A stretch of 64,000 bases of DNA from Bettongia penicillata ogilbyi (GCA_023548195.1 JAJHZJ010000009.1:7587399-7651398); one strand, 5' to 3'. Positions 44,561-55,812 are shown, numbered from the stretch's first letter. The notes: generated by a model not told the origin, from the letters alone. Numbers and translations are program-made.

Positions 44561-45744
44561 CCCTTAATAACGAGAGGTTACTTTCACAAATTTCATTCTG
44601 CTTCTAAATTGGACTTTCCCAACAAGTTAGAGAAACAAAGTCACCAAGGGTGCTTGTTCTGGAGGGCAGCTTCCCCTTGTGGTTGCTCCCTTTCTTTCTT
44701 CCCCCTGACCCTTCACCTTACCTGCTGTGACACCTTGGACCAGCTCACCCACCCATTTCCTCACCTCTCCCATCCCTTGCTCCTCACCCCCTCTCTTGCC
44801 TGGGTTTAAACCCTGTTGGACTCTGCAGTTTTCAACAGGGTGGAGCTAGTTTTGGCATAGGCCTCTGGAGTTGTTTTGCACATCTCACTTCAAACATACT
44901 CCTGCTGGCTTTAATTAGGCCTTGGGAGTGTCCCTAGGGTCTGGCCCTCATGAAATGAGGTGACCCTGCTCACCGGGTCTGTTCCCCCGGGTCCTCCCAG
45001 CTCTGTGCCTAGCACAACAATTTCTGTTTCCCATTTCCCATTCCGCAGTGGACTACAACCTGCTCTTGAAAATAACCTTTGCAAGTACAAGAACTTCAGC
45101 TATTAGAATGTCACTCAAAGGGATCAGTTTTGTCAAATATTCTCAAAATTCAGACTCTCCCTACAGGGGAGCCTCACATTTTGGTAGTAAATGATGATAG
45201 CTCTTGGGCAAGTCAACTCAGCACATAATCGTGAAGTCAGGAAAGTTTGTCTTTGGCCATTGACTTGTTTCCCCTTCCAAGAGTTGATTCCTACCTTCCA
45301 CCCTTCTCCAGGGTTCTCTTCTCTTGCCCTTATTGGTCTATTAAACTAATCCCCAGCTAAAATATTAGCCAATTAGAACTTATGGCCTTTGTCCTCTTAG
45401 GGATGTTTACATTTTAATAGGGGTCTGGTAAAGACCAAAAAAGGTTCAAGATTTAAAGGAATGGACTTTTCACGAGAGAATTGTGGGGATCAGTGACAAA
45501 TGGTTAGGGAGATAGTCTAGGGAAATGGGCCAGGGCAGGGGGAGGTACTTCCTGGTGCCCTTCACATTGCACGACATAGGGAACTGACTTCTATGACCTC
45601 TGTTAAGACCTGTCCTGTTTCTATGAGTCTATAGGTAAGCATCTCAACCCAGAGGACAGGTCTCAGTTGGCTAATTGGAGAGGTCAGTCACAAATTTAAG
45701 ATAACTAACGTGATATGATACAACAATATGAGAAAGCTGCAAAA
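44561..45744. other. Unique stretch, GC-richer at 44600-45060
   Basis: No repeat recognised in the first 800 bp. A possible eroded L2 piece lies at about 45385-45440. A 66-codon frame (44609-44809) has no recognised domain. Confidence 0.35.
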
Positions 45745-45960
45745 TTTGTTAAAGGCTTCTAAGTAATATGTGGGTTCAGGAAAGGGAAAAGAGAAATCAG
45801 TATTGGAATTGTTGAGAAGGCCTCCTGGGAAGGTGGAACTTGATTTAGGTTGTTCTATTTGGACAAGGGAGAGAGAAGGAGAAGATTCCAGGTTCATGGT
45901 AGGGTGGGGACAGCATAAGTAAAGCCAAATCTGCAAAGAACATGGAATATTGAGGTAATG
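45745..45960 (-). mobile_element. L2/CR1-type LINE internal fragment
   Basis: aggcctcctgggaaggtgga, acttgatttaggttgttcta, gattccaggttcatggtagg, acagcataagtaaagcc. Confidence 0.6.
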
Positions 45961-46177
45961 AGAAAACTAACCTGACAAACTGAAACCTCTTCTGAGTTCA
46001 TCTTAGGGATTCTGATTTTTAATTTGACATGGAATTCTCAAGATATTTTTTTTTGGATTAGTCTGAAGTATCCTATAGATGCCATCCAGGTGACCTCACA
46101 CTGGAGCATGTTTTCCTCCAAGGTGGCAGGATGAATCTTATGCCTTGATACTTTGATGAACATATGATTGGTTATCC

Positions 46178-46468
46178 CTTGGTAGTGAACTGGAGTTGGC
46201 TCATACTGACTAGAGATTTTTAAATTATCAGTGTAAGTATTTACACTCTAGAAATTAGCAAATAATACAAATCCAAAAATATTTATTGTTTTAATTACTG
46301 AGATTTTAGAAAGTGATGGAAAATGTGCTAATAATTCAAACTGAACTGAAAAGTGTGTTATATATAGGTTAAATGCCATATCATATACACATATTCATAT
46401 ATACATACACACATATGTATATGTATGCGTCTGCATATGAGAAAGCTGTTTGTTAAACATTTACCCAT
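46178..46468. mobile_element. hAT-like non-autonomous DNA transposon
   Basis: Interior: tcagtgtaagtatttacact, tctagaaattagcaaataat, tttattgttttaattactga, agaaagctgtttgttaaaca. An AT microsatellite (about 46380-46435) has grown inside it. Ends are eroded. Confidence 0.55.
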
Positions 46469-46740
46469 AAACTTTTGGTACTCCCTCCATTGATGTACAC
46501 CACAGTGATTCTTCTATATGTTTTCCCATAAATCTTCCACAAAGGATTTCTCCAAGGCATCTTCTCTCTGGGTGTTTTAATACTTCATAAATAACAGTAC
46601 AACTAGCACATGGGCCATCATTTCTCTCCCTTGCTGCATGACCAGCCATTTTACCAGCTATATACCAGTTGTATGTGTGATTATTTTCTGATCACACATG
46701 TCTCTGATGACATCTTTTACTTCTGTGTACATCATCATTC
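46469..46740 (-). mobile_element. RTE LINE C-terminal ORF fragment
   Basis: Minus-strand frames read DVIRDMCDQKI then MAGHAARERNDGPCA and HPERRCLGEI. These correspond to the RTE tail with its typical AGHVAR...DNRW and RP-GRP motifs. Confidence 0.65.
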
Positions 46741-46894
46741 AAAGTCTATTGTTTCTTAATTATGGCCGTCAAGCATCTTTCTATTGTCATTTGGGTCATT
46801 CACAAATTTAGATTTTCTTGTAATGGTGTGTGTTCTTAGTCATTAGTATTATGAATTTCCATACTAGGAGTTCCCTAAGTCAATGAAAGGACAG

Positions 46895-47062
46895 GTATGG
46901 TTTAAAAAGTGTAAGGCACTATGCTAGATGCCAGTGGTACAAAGACAAAAATGAAACAGTCTTTCCCTTCATAAAGCTTTCCTTTACTGGATGCCACATG
47001 GTCCCTGTCTTCAAAGGGTTTATAGTCTAGTAGGAAGACAACACATGCAGATATCTATACTA
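46895..47062 (-). mobile_element. L2-type LINE 3' part
   Basis: taaggcactatgctagatgc, gtggtacaaagacaaaaatg, ggtccctgtcttcaaagggt. Confidence 0.7.
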
Positions 47063-47064
47063 CT

Positions 47065-47312
47065 ATAAACTGGAGGTAGCTAAGTGGTACAATGGATAGA
47101 ACACTGGACCTGAAGTCAGGAAGATTCACCTTCCTAAGTTCAAATCTGGCCTCAGAAACAAGCTGGGCAAGTCACTTAACCTGTTTGCCTCAGTTTAATC
47201 ATCTGTAAAATGAGCTGGAGAAGGAAATAGCAAACTACTACAGTATCTTTGCCAAGAAAACCCCAAATGGGGCCATGAAGAGTCAGACACGACTGAATGG
47301 CTAATCAACAGA
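47065..47312 (+). mobile_element. MAR1-like SINE with RTE tail, complete
   Basis: Head ggtagctaagtggtacaatg; core gctgggcaagtcacttaacc; tail atgagctggagaaggaaata, tctttgccaagaaaacccc, agagtcagacacgactgaat. Confidence 0.9.
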
Positions 47313-47317
47313 TACTA

Positions 47318-47520
47318 TAAATCAAGTCACTTAACCCCAACTGCCTCATCCTGGGTCATCTCCAGTCATCCTGATGAATATCTGGTCACTGGATTCAGAT
47401 GGCTCTGGAAGAGAAGTGAGGCTGGTGACCTGCACAGCCCTCCCTCACTCAAAACAAAGTCAAGTGCAAGTCTTATCTTTATTTCCCTGATGGCATGGTC
47501 TTCTTCGGCAACAAAAGGTG
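47318..47520 (+). mobile_element. SINE with RTE-like tail
   Basis: caagtcacttaaccccaact, catcctgatgaatatctggt, cactggattcagatggctct, cagccctccctcactcaaaa, gatggcatggtcttcttcgg. It ends in the CA repeat. Confidence 0.75.
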
Positions 47521-47522
47521 AA

Positions 47523-47550
47523 CATACACACACACACACACACACACATA
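47523..47550. repeat. (CA)n microsatellite
   Basis: Grown at the 3' tail of the preceding SINE. Confidence 0.9.
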
Positions 47551-48304
47551 TACACGCACTAAGAAATAATACATATTGGCTATGTAAGAAATGTAAGAAA
47601 AATGTTCTGTGATCCAAAGGAGGGGAAATATTATTGGTTGATCAGAAAGCTGGGAAAACTTTATGGAGAAAGTCATGTTTGCATTAGAGACTCCATGACC
47701 AACTGTCACCACTGAGGGTGGTATCATGGATTCTGGAAACCTCTCAAAAGTTCAGCGTGCCACCTCATAGATTTAACCTTTTACCAAAGGGCCATCTACA
47801 CACCTGTTTTCACTAAATAGTTTCAGCTAGAAAAGTATCTGGATGTTTTCAGTGGATTTATGCCAGGATATCTTTAAATACTTGGATTGCCATGATAAAT
47901 GGACTGCCTGGTCTAGCTAGATTCAAGCTTAACCAAGTTGTTTTTTTTTTCTTGTTTGCTTCTTTTCAAAGTTTCAATGCAATTTGATCTTAGAGGCCAA
48001 ATGCTATTCTAAAGTATAGGCAACGGATTGTAACACTGATGACTTCGCATCATTGCTAAAAGAGATTCATTATGGACTTGACAAATGGACTTTGACTGAT
48101 ATTTTGGCATGCTTCACACCTCCCCAAGTGTTTGTCCCTCTGATGTCTCTATAGTCTCTTCTCCTTGAAGAAATTTTCGACTGGCATGGCTTTAGCATCT
48201 ACATAGCTTAATCAATGTGTATTTCCTTTCTTTCCTCCTTCTTAGGTCCAATTCTAGAGTTCTCATTTTTACCTTTCATCCAGAAACCCACCTTATACTT
48301 CAAG
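47551..48304. other. Mostly unique stretch
   Basis: A weak L2/CR1-like antisense piece at about 47590-47700; nothing else recognised. Confidence 0.35.
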
Positions 48305-48671
48305 TTTTCTTCAGGAAATTTCCATTTGAATGTCTCATTCTCATCTAAGACCCAACATGTGTGTGAACTCATTTTCTTTCCCAAAACAACGCCACCTCCC
48401 TGTGCCTATTAATGGCAATGTATTCTTTTTCATCTCTTCCCTCTTTATCCCCATTAATTAATTTGTCATTGTCTTAGCATTTCTTCCTTTAAAATATATT
48501 TATATTCATCAGGTTCTCCCTTTTATTCACCATACACCTTGCTCATCACCTCATATCTGGACTCTAATAATAGTTTCTTACCTGGTCTCTTTGATTCTAG
48601 TTTTTTTTTTTCTGAAATTCAACCTGCACTCCCTTATCCCAATAATCTGCTTAATTTGACCAGATTGCCTA
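48305..48671 (+). mobile_element. L2-type LINE ORF2 C-terminal fragment
   Basis: gaatgtctcattctcatcta, gaactcattttctttcccaa, then tgctcatcacctcatatctg and gactctaataatagtttctt follow the order of the L2 ORF2 3' part. Confidence 0.55.
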
Positions 48672-49025
48672 GTCAGGAGCAAACAATACTATTAACTATC
48701 ACATGAAAGAATGCTCCAAACCTTTAATAATATGAGAAATGACGATCAAAACAAGTCCATGATTTCCCTTTATACCCACAGAATTGACAAAGATGACAAA
48801 AGATGGTCCATGTTGGGGGTGTTGTGTAATCCACTGTTTGGTGGAGTTATAAATTTGTATAATCTGGCCCAAACTGGTATAATCATCCTGGAAAGTCATT
48901 TGGAATTATGCAAATAAAGTGGCTAATATGTTCATGTCCTTGATCTAGAGATTCTGCTGTTAAGCACACACCTGAAGGAGATCATTATTAAAAAGAAAGG
49001 ACTCACACACACTAATATATTTCTG

Positions 49026-49045
49026 TATGTATATACATACATACA

Positions 49046-49080
<35 letters not shown>

Positions 49081-49082
49081 GG
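49026..49082. repeat. (CATA)n(TA)n microsatellite
   Basis: Inside the L1 3' region. Confidence 0.95.
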
Positions 49083-49265
49083 TAGCACTTGTGTTATTAC
49101 AATAGACAAGAACCAACGTGGATGCCCATTGATTGGAGAATGGCTAAACAAATTGTGATATACAAACTAACAGGATATTTACTTTGCTGTAAGAAATTAT
49201 AAACTTGAAAATGGAAAGGCATGGAAAGGCCTACCTGAATTGATGCAAAGTGAAATAGAGGAAAG

Positions 49266-49483
49266 AAACAAATATTTATTGTGCACCTAGAATGAGCCAG
49301 TTTCCATGCTAAACATTTTACAAATATTTTCTCATTCAATCCTCACAGCAACCTTTGGAGACAGGTGCTATTATTATCTCCATTTTACAGTTGAGGAAAC
49401 TGAGACAAACAGAGGCTAAGTGACTTGCCCGGAGTCACCTAGCTGGTCAGTATCTGAGGTCATAACCCAGACCATCTAACTAT
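49266..49483 (-). mobile_element. MIR SINE nested in L1
   Basis: caaatatttattgtgcacct, ttctcattcaatcctcacag, ttacagttgaggaaactgag, agtgacttgcccggagtcac. AGGAAAG occurs on both sides (49259-49265 and 49490-49496). Confidence 0.85.
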
Positions 49484-49839
49484 AGAACCAGGAAAGCGAT
49501 ATACAAAATAAGTGTAACAAGGTAATTGTAAAAAATAATAACTGCAAATCAGTCAAAAATGAATGTTGTGAAATAATAAAGAACATGCATGGCTCCAAGA
49601 AGAGAAATGAGCTTCCTACTCTTTTTCAGGGCTGGGGGACAAGGGGACCTATGAATGCGAAATATTGCATATACTGTAAGATTCTTTTAGATATATTTAT
49701 CAGTTTTGCAATTTCTCCCCTCTTCCTTCTCTTTATTTAAAAGAAAATCCTTTGTTACAAGAAATTTTTCTCTGAGATGGGAAAGGTGGAGGAAGAATAG
49801 GGTATATCTAGGTAATATGAAAACAAAAGATATCAACTA

Positions 49840-50370
49840 CAATCTATTAAAATGGACAAAAATTAATTCCCTGTTTCCTCTTGGACCAAGTCCAGATTCC
49901 CCATTCTAGCATCCAAAGCTCTCATGATCTAATCATCTAAGTTCCATCTTATCTTTCACATCTCCCTACTGCATGTGGTCAAACTATTTTCCTCTGAGGA
50001 CTCTCTGCTTATTTCCATGACGAAGCCTTTGTATATTGTCTTCCTGTTAACTATTATACCTGTGTCTGAGCCCTCTTATCTATTAAAATCCTATTCCTTC
50101 TTGAAGACTCCTCCATGAAACCTTATATGACCACTCTAGCCAGCACTGGTTTCTCCCCTTCCACACCACACATAGTTCTTACTGCTTGTAGCATGCGCTC
50201 CGGCACTTAATTATAGATTGACTTTTATTTTACTCTATTTCCTTGTGCTTGAGATCCAGCTCCCCAACAGGACTGTAAGCTCTCCTAGGTCAGGGATAAG
50301 GTTTTATATTTCACTTATACTCCTCAGTGCTTAACACAGAGCTGGGCTATGTGCCCAACAATATAAATTA
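49840..50370 (+). mobile_element. L2-type LINE, ORF2 end and 3' UTR
   Basis: tccagattccccattctagc, cacatctccctactgcatgt, gaagactcctccatgaaacc, aacaggactgtaagctctcc, cctcagtgcttaacacagag. Confidence 0.75.
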
Positions 50371-50382
50371 CTCACTAAATTG

Positions 50383-50578
50383 GGGTTGGACTGATGGTCT
50401 AGGCGACAGAGCACTGAACTCAGAATCAAGGGAGCTCTGCGCCCAGTTCTTGCTTCCAGCTAGTGGGCTGATCACTGTCAAATAAGTTCTCCTCTTTGAG
50501 ACTCAGTTTCCTCAGGTGTAAAAGAAGTGTCAGTCTCTAAGGGTCCTGGCTCTAATAATCCATGACTCTATGAATCAA
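50383..50578 (+). mobile_element. SINE
   Basis: gacagagcactgaactcaga, ttgagactcagtttcctcag, ctaataatccatgactctat. Confidence 0.7.
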
Positions 50579-50659
50579 ATTGAAGGTCCATTCAATTCAA
50601 TTCACAAGCCACATAGGATAATGAGATCATAGCTGTATAATAATTAGATCATAATATCA

Positions 50660-50800
50660 TGATAAGATCATGCTAAGATTTAGAGTTGGAAGTGACCGCA
50701 GAGGTCATCCCATTCAATGTCCTCATTTTACAGAAGAGGAAACTGAGATCCAGGGAGATTAAGTGAATTTTTCAGGGTCACAAAGGAACGGAGGTACATC
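50660..50800 (-). mobile_element. MIR-variant SINE
   Basis: ttagagttggaagtgaccgc, tcctcattttacagaagagg, aaactgagatccagggaga. Confidence 0.8.
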
Positions 50801-52279
50801 CAGGTAAGTTAATGTAAATTATACACAAAACACTGCAAAGGAATCTCCAGATATTGAGAGCACCAACAAGCTGGGAGAATTCAGGCTTCTGCTAGGCAGT
50901 CACCACCTGAGTTGTGCTTTGAAGGAAGCACATGTCTATCACAGCCACCCTTTTTTTCTTTCAAGTAACTCAAAAGATGCATTTGACATGAACTACTTTT
51001 TTGAAATGAACTACTAAAATATACCTTTTTTTTTTTATCACTATGTGCTGTAAAGTAGCTGCCTATCTGCTTGGGTGGAGGGATTTTCCTCATCAAGAGT
51101 TCCCCTTACCAATGGAACTGTAGGTCGCATCTCCCTAGTTATTTTCCTTGTTTTGGATGAATCTACCGATATTATATTTGCAAGTAAAATTCTTTGTGCC
51201 CAAAGTTCATTCAGGCAATCTAATGTCCAGAGAAAATCTCATCTCAGATACCTGAATCTCCAGCTGAGAGTAGTGGCAGCCATTTCTGTGATATATAGCT
51301 CTGTTTTCTAATTTCAAATTCTACAGGAAGCCTAGCACTAGGTAAACACTCCCTCTCAAACAAAACCTACCAAAAAAAAAAAAAAACCAAGATTGTAAAC
51401 TTTTCTTATTTCACTTTATCTCAAAGAGCTCTTACTGGAAGTACTGAAAACTAAAGACAATAACCTCATTGCCTAAAAATGAGAAAAACAACCTAAGAAT
51501 CACCGATATCCTTAATAAATGACAAGCCTCCTCTCCTTCTCCCCTTTCCTTAACCTAGAATATATCATAGCAGATGCTGGCTGAATTGAATGAAACACAG
51601 AAAGAGAGCACACTCAAATCTCCATTTGTCTGGACTCGGTAGGATATTTGTTCATAGGGTAGGAGAAGTTGCTGGATTTAGGCATTCTTCTAGGATATTT
51701 CTAATTAGCTGACTGTCTCAGCTTTATTTCTTCATGAGAGGAAGACTTCTAAACAACATCTTTCCACAGTTTCCAGAGTGTTTTCAAGGCCATGAAGGAA
51801 GGTATACACAGGGTAGACCCAGACCAACTGTGAAGCAGGCGAGACGTCAGTGAGAGCCACCTTGTGTCCTTCTTGGGGGGACCTCCCTTTTTCTGCTCTC
51901 TTCTCCGCTTTCAGGACCCTAGCTAGCGCCTGATGGCATAATTTCTTTGGTTTGTTTTATCTTTTGCTGCTAAACTCAGCCTAGATAGTTTTTTCTGTGC
52001 ATCTCTGCTGTATAGTTCTTTTTCAATCTCTTATTCCTTCCAAATTTTGTCTTTCTTTTGTCCTTTTCCCTCAGGATTCTGATCTTTTACCTGTGCCAAT
52101 AAACCAATCTATGCTGATGCTGAGCTCTCCCGAGAAATGTATTTACATGGTTTCTGGAGTCAGAATGTTTTATTTTAAGGAAAGTACTTAACTGATGGTA
52201 TTTTAGTCTCCTGGTGTTTCAGTCTCACGCTAGACACCATGCTAATCCTAGACAGGATTATATGGATCAATTCAAGTAT
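50801..52279. other. Long unique non-coding stretch
   Basis: About 1.5 kb without a recognised repeat or coding signal, GC-richer at 51790-51930. Confidence 0.4.
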
Positions 52280-52675
52280 TGCTGCAATAAGCATTTATTA
52301 AGCACCTACTGTGTGCTGGGCACTGTGCTAAGAACTCATATTCCTCACAACAACCCTGGAAAGTAAGTGCTACTTAATAATAGAACAAGGATAATTTCTT
52401 GTTCTATTCCAAATCTTCATATAGACTATTTGTGCCTGACCTATGGTAGAGCCTTCCTATCTTATATTGGTCTGATCGGTTGCAGTCGGACTTACTGTAC
52501 ATTGACCCCTACAAAGTGATGCCATTTTGGTCCCATTCAATACAAAGGACAACAACAACTCTCATTTGACAGTTGAGGAAACTGAGGCAAACAGAAGTTA
52601 AGTGACTTGCCCAATGTCACATAGCTAATAGAGGTTAGATATGAACTCTATCCACTGCCACTTTGCTGCCTGAAC
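52280..52675 (-). mobile_element. MIR SINE split by another SINE
   Basis: Left: gcatttattaagcacctact, gggcactgtgctaagaactc. Right: atttgacagttgaggaaact, agtgacttgcccaatgtcac. The gap is 52390-52555. Confidence 0.8.
52390..52555 (+). mobile_element. SINE nested in MIR
   Basis: actatttgtgcctgacctat, ggtagagccttcctatctta, gtgatgccattttggtccca, caaaggacaacaacaact. The end resembles the RTE-like SINE tail at 17478-17645. Confidence 0.6.
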
Positions 52676-53194
52676 TACCTAAGCTAGCCCTAGTGTAAGG
52701 GCTATTTCGTTCCCTCTCCTCTGTCTTCTTTCTCCCATCTCCTTTGCCTTTCCTCTATTCCTCTTTCTTCCTACCCTTTCTCCAACTACAGAGAGGCAAA
52801 TCACCTTGCCTTACTGAAAAGATAGGCTATCAGGTGTGAGCTCCACTGCCACATCTAAATTTCTCTTTTTGCTCTGGATATAGCAGTCCATGCCTATGTG
52901 TAGCTGACTGATGCCTTACTCTGAGCTTCAGTAGGGCTAAACTGCTCGGCACTCAGTCCATTACCAGAATGATGAGGCATTGACCAAACTGTCTAAGGAC
53001 AGGTGGAAGATGGAGCAGCTCAAAGCTTCAGCGGGGGTCCGTGAGTACATTTCTGGTCCGGGAAGGATAGGAAGAGCCAGTTTCAAAAGAAATCCCCGAA
53101 CCCAAAACAAACAAACCCCCCATTATTGGTGTGTACATTCATTCTCTATTTTTCCTTCTTGTACCAGAAGAATAGGCCTCCTTTCTCTTTCTAA
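52676..53194. other. Unassigned sequence
   Basis: Pyrimidine-rich around 52710-52790. No repeat or gene recognised. Confidence 0.35.
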
Positions 53195-53880
53195 AGCTGA
53201 TCTCTATTTGCATACTTGATTGCATCCCCAGTTTGATTCCTCCAGGGGCTTACTCCCACAATTATTCCTTCCCTTGCAGGTCTTTAATCTCCACTGGCTT
53301 CTTTCCCTCTGCCTCTAGCCATCTCAAATTTTACCTACTTAAAAAAAAACAAAAAAATAAACCTTCATTTGGCTCTCCTGTACCTGTAGCTACCATCCTA
53401 TTTCTCCCCTTGCTTTAACTGACAAATTTTTTGAATAAATGACCTAAAGTTGCTATGTCTACTTCATTACCCCCTGTCTTCTTAAACCAGGGGTATGCTG
53501 AAGATAGGTTCATGAGAGCCAACTGTCAAATTTTCAGTGTGAGCATTTACACTATGGAAATTGACAAATGCCATAAAACAGAACTCGATGATTTATTGTT
53601 TTGCTGATATCTAGACTTAAGTGATGGAGAAAATGTTAATACTATAAATTAAACATAAAAATATGATGTTTATTTCAGAAAGCAGATTGTTAAACATTTA
53701 GCATATTCCTCTCTTAAATCTTGTTGATCTGATGTCAGTCACCTATAATCTACTGAAATTACACTTTAGTCCCACATTTTGTGATTCATTGAAGGACCTT
53801 TCCTCAGTCTTCATCATCCTTGACCTCTCTGCTGTCTATGACATGGATCTTTCCATTCTATTTTAAACTAGCTTTTTAGC
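53195..53880 (+). mobile_element. L2-type LINE reverse transcriptase split by a DNA transposon
   Basis: The left part carries catttggctctcctgtacct and tctccccttgctttaactga (RT finger region). The right part encodes SVFIILDLSAVYDMD at about 53799-53843, matching L2/CR1 RT motif A (LDLSAAFDTVDH form). Confidence 0.75.
53488..53711. mobile_element. hAT-like non-autonomous DNA transposon with TSD
   Basis: Starts CAGGGGTATGCTGA and ends TTAGCATATTCCTC: inverted termini that agree at about 10 of 14 positions. Flanked by TCTTAAAC (53480-53487) and TCTTAAAT (53712-53719), an 8-bp duplication with one mismatch, the length typical of hAT elements. The interior matches 21421-21615 and 46178-46468. Confidence 0.8.
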
Positions 53881-54321
53881 TTGTAGGGAATCTTTCCCCA
53901 GAAAAGTTTGTAGTAGATTTGTGGGAAAATACATGTAGCCTTCGGTATGCGAACTGTGTGCTCCAACATCTTATCTCATCAAAGTGGGTACTCCTTCCAA
54001 AGACATATATAGTGGCATCTCCTCCACTTTCTCCCTTAAATCTTCTGCAGAAGAACTATCCAACATACTGTCTGTTGACCAACTAAAGGCTTTCCTCTAA
54101 ATCTTTTACTATCCTTGAGGACTAGTGCAGTGCTTGGAATGCTCATGGAATTTTCTTTACTTTCACTGCACAAATGTTCTACCTTTTTCTCTGATCCTTT
54201 ATTTGCTGGATAATATTTTATAGGCCACTTTTTACTCATACTGTAGCCTACATACACCTTCCATTGCCCTGTAGGTCCTTTATTTCACCATCTTACACTT
54301 ACTTCTCTCCATGAACTATAA
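53881..54321. other. Unassigned sequence
   Basis: May be further eroded LINE; no firm landmark. Confidence 0.3.
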
Positions 54322-54405
54322 TTCAGGAGTTCAACATGGTCAGGTCTCCTTTTAAGGAAGATCACTTTGACAGCAGAGTAGAGGATAGACTGGCATGGAA
54401 AGGAT
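54322..54405 (-). mobile_element. L2/CR1-type LINE fragment
   Basis: aacatggtcaggtctccttt, aaggaagatcactttgacag, gaggatagactggcatgg. Confidence 0.6.
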
Positions 54406-54506
54406 AAGAAGCTGGGTCAGGCTAAGTGTACACAGAATACATTTCTGCGATAGGGAGCAAAATTTTGATAAAACCTAGCTTTTCAAAGACATCTATATGG
54501 TACAAT

Positions 54507-54546
54507 AGATATATATGTGTGTGTATGTATGTGTGTATGCATGTAT
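54507..54546. repeat. (TG/TATG)n microsatellite
   Basis: Short TATA/TGTG/TATG run. Confidence 0.85.
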
Positions 54547-54984
54547 TCCTGGCTTTCAGGATGTCTCAGAATTCTTCATACATTTTTTTTTCTACCTCTT
54601 TCTACTTTGCAGCAGATGTTGGCCCATAACCTGCAATTATCTTCATGGTGGTCTATTTGTTTATGTCCATCCTGAGCACCACATGGCAAGATGACCAAAT
54701 ATCCCATGAAATGATGTTTCTTGTTGCCTCTTGGCTCACAATGAAATTAATTTTGCCAACTCTTTTGATTTGTCTCTCCATAAAGAATCTGTGAAGCAAC
54801 CTCACTTAACTGTGATTTCCTTATATTATCTGACTTTGTTTGTAGTAAGAATGTAAGATTTCCTCTAGTAGTACGTCAGCTTGATGACCCTTGGACAAGA
54901 TCTTACAATTAGATTCTGGGATGAATCATCCTTATACTAAGGCATATCTACAACGGGTTTGTGGCTTATAGTCAGAATTGTTCG
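54547..54984. other. Unassigned sequence
   Basis: No repeat or gene recognised. Confidence 0.35.
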
Positions 54985-55112
54985 GGATATTGAGAAATTA
55001 AGTGATTTGTCAGTGGTTATACACTGAGTATGTGTCAGGAGGAGGTCTTGAAGCCAAGACTTCTTAACTCTATGGCAAGCCTTCTATCCACTATATCAAA
55101 CTATCATCCCCA
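54985..55112 (-). mobile_element. MIR-variant fragment
   Basis: gagaaattaagtgatttgtc, gccaagacttcttaactcta, gccttctatccactatatca. Confidence 0.65.
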
Positions 55113-55549
55113 TTCTGAGTACCAACAGTTAAATTTAGGTTTGTAGGTAGTCTAGAGACGTGATTTAGAACCTTTTGGTTCCCTTACAGGCACTGCCACT
55201 GTTACCGTACGGCAAAGAAGTATTGTAAGACTAAAAGCTTTTTTGTTTTGTTTTGCAGTTACCTTGACTAAATAATGCATCATTCTGTAGTCACAATACC
55301 CGTTTCTTCATTTTAACTAGGCAGATCCTTGGACAGCAGGCAGTTTGTCACCTGGACCATACTCAAAGACATTCCAGCTTCATAGAACCTACAAGAGCTT
55401 GTAATTTGCTGGTAAAATCTTTGAAGACTTGAGCTCACATCATTCCATGATTAGATATTATGGAAAATTTTTTCTGAAGTTTTGGGGTGGGAAGGAGGAA
55501 GTGTATAATAATAGTAGACAGTCATGTCATTTTCAGGACAATACAATGA
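55113..55549. other. Unassigned sequence
   Basis: No repeat or gene recognised. Confidence 0.35.
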
Positions 55550-55666
55550 TCACAGGATGATTAATTTACAGTTGGAAATGAGTTCAAAATAATCTAGTCC
55601 AATACACCCATTTCATATTTGAGAAAACAGAGGCACAGAAAGGTTAAATAACTTGCCCAAATTCAC
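55550..55666 (-). mobile_element. MIR SINE, left of inverted pair
   Basis: aataatctagtccaatacac, tttgagaaaacagaggcaca, gaaaggttaaataacttgcc. Confidence 0.75.
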
Positions 55667-55812
55667 TTCCAACTCTTTATGCCTCAGTTTCCTTAGCTTT
55701 AAAATGGGGATAAACATTTGCTCTAACCACATCATTCCATCATTGTGAAGACTAATATGTGTGAACATCTCTTGGAAATTGTAAGTCCTTATAGAAAAGT
55801 ACAGTATTATTA
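55667..55812 (+). mobile_element. MIR SINE, right of inverted pair
   Basis: gcctcagtttccttagcttt, aaaatggggataaacatt, cattgtgaagactaatatgt. Adjacent and opposite to the previous copy. Confidence 0.7.

Larger units (their letters stand above)
48672..49800 (+). mobile_element. L1 LINE 3' region split by MIR
   Basis: tacccacagaattgacaaag, ggatgcccattgattggaga, gaattgatgcaaagtgaaat up to about 49265. It resumes with agaaccaggaaagcgata at 49484 and runs through aatgaatgttgtgaaataat to the 3' UTR. A microsatellite lies at 49026-49082. Confidence 0.8.
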
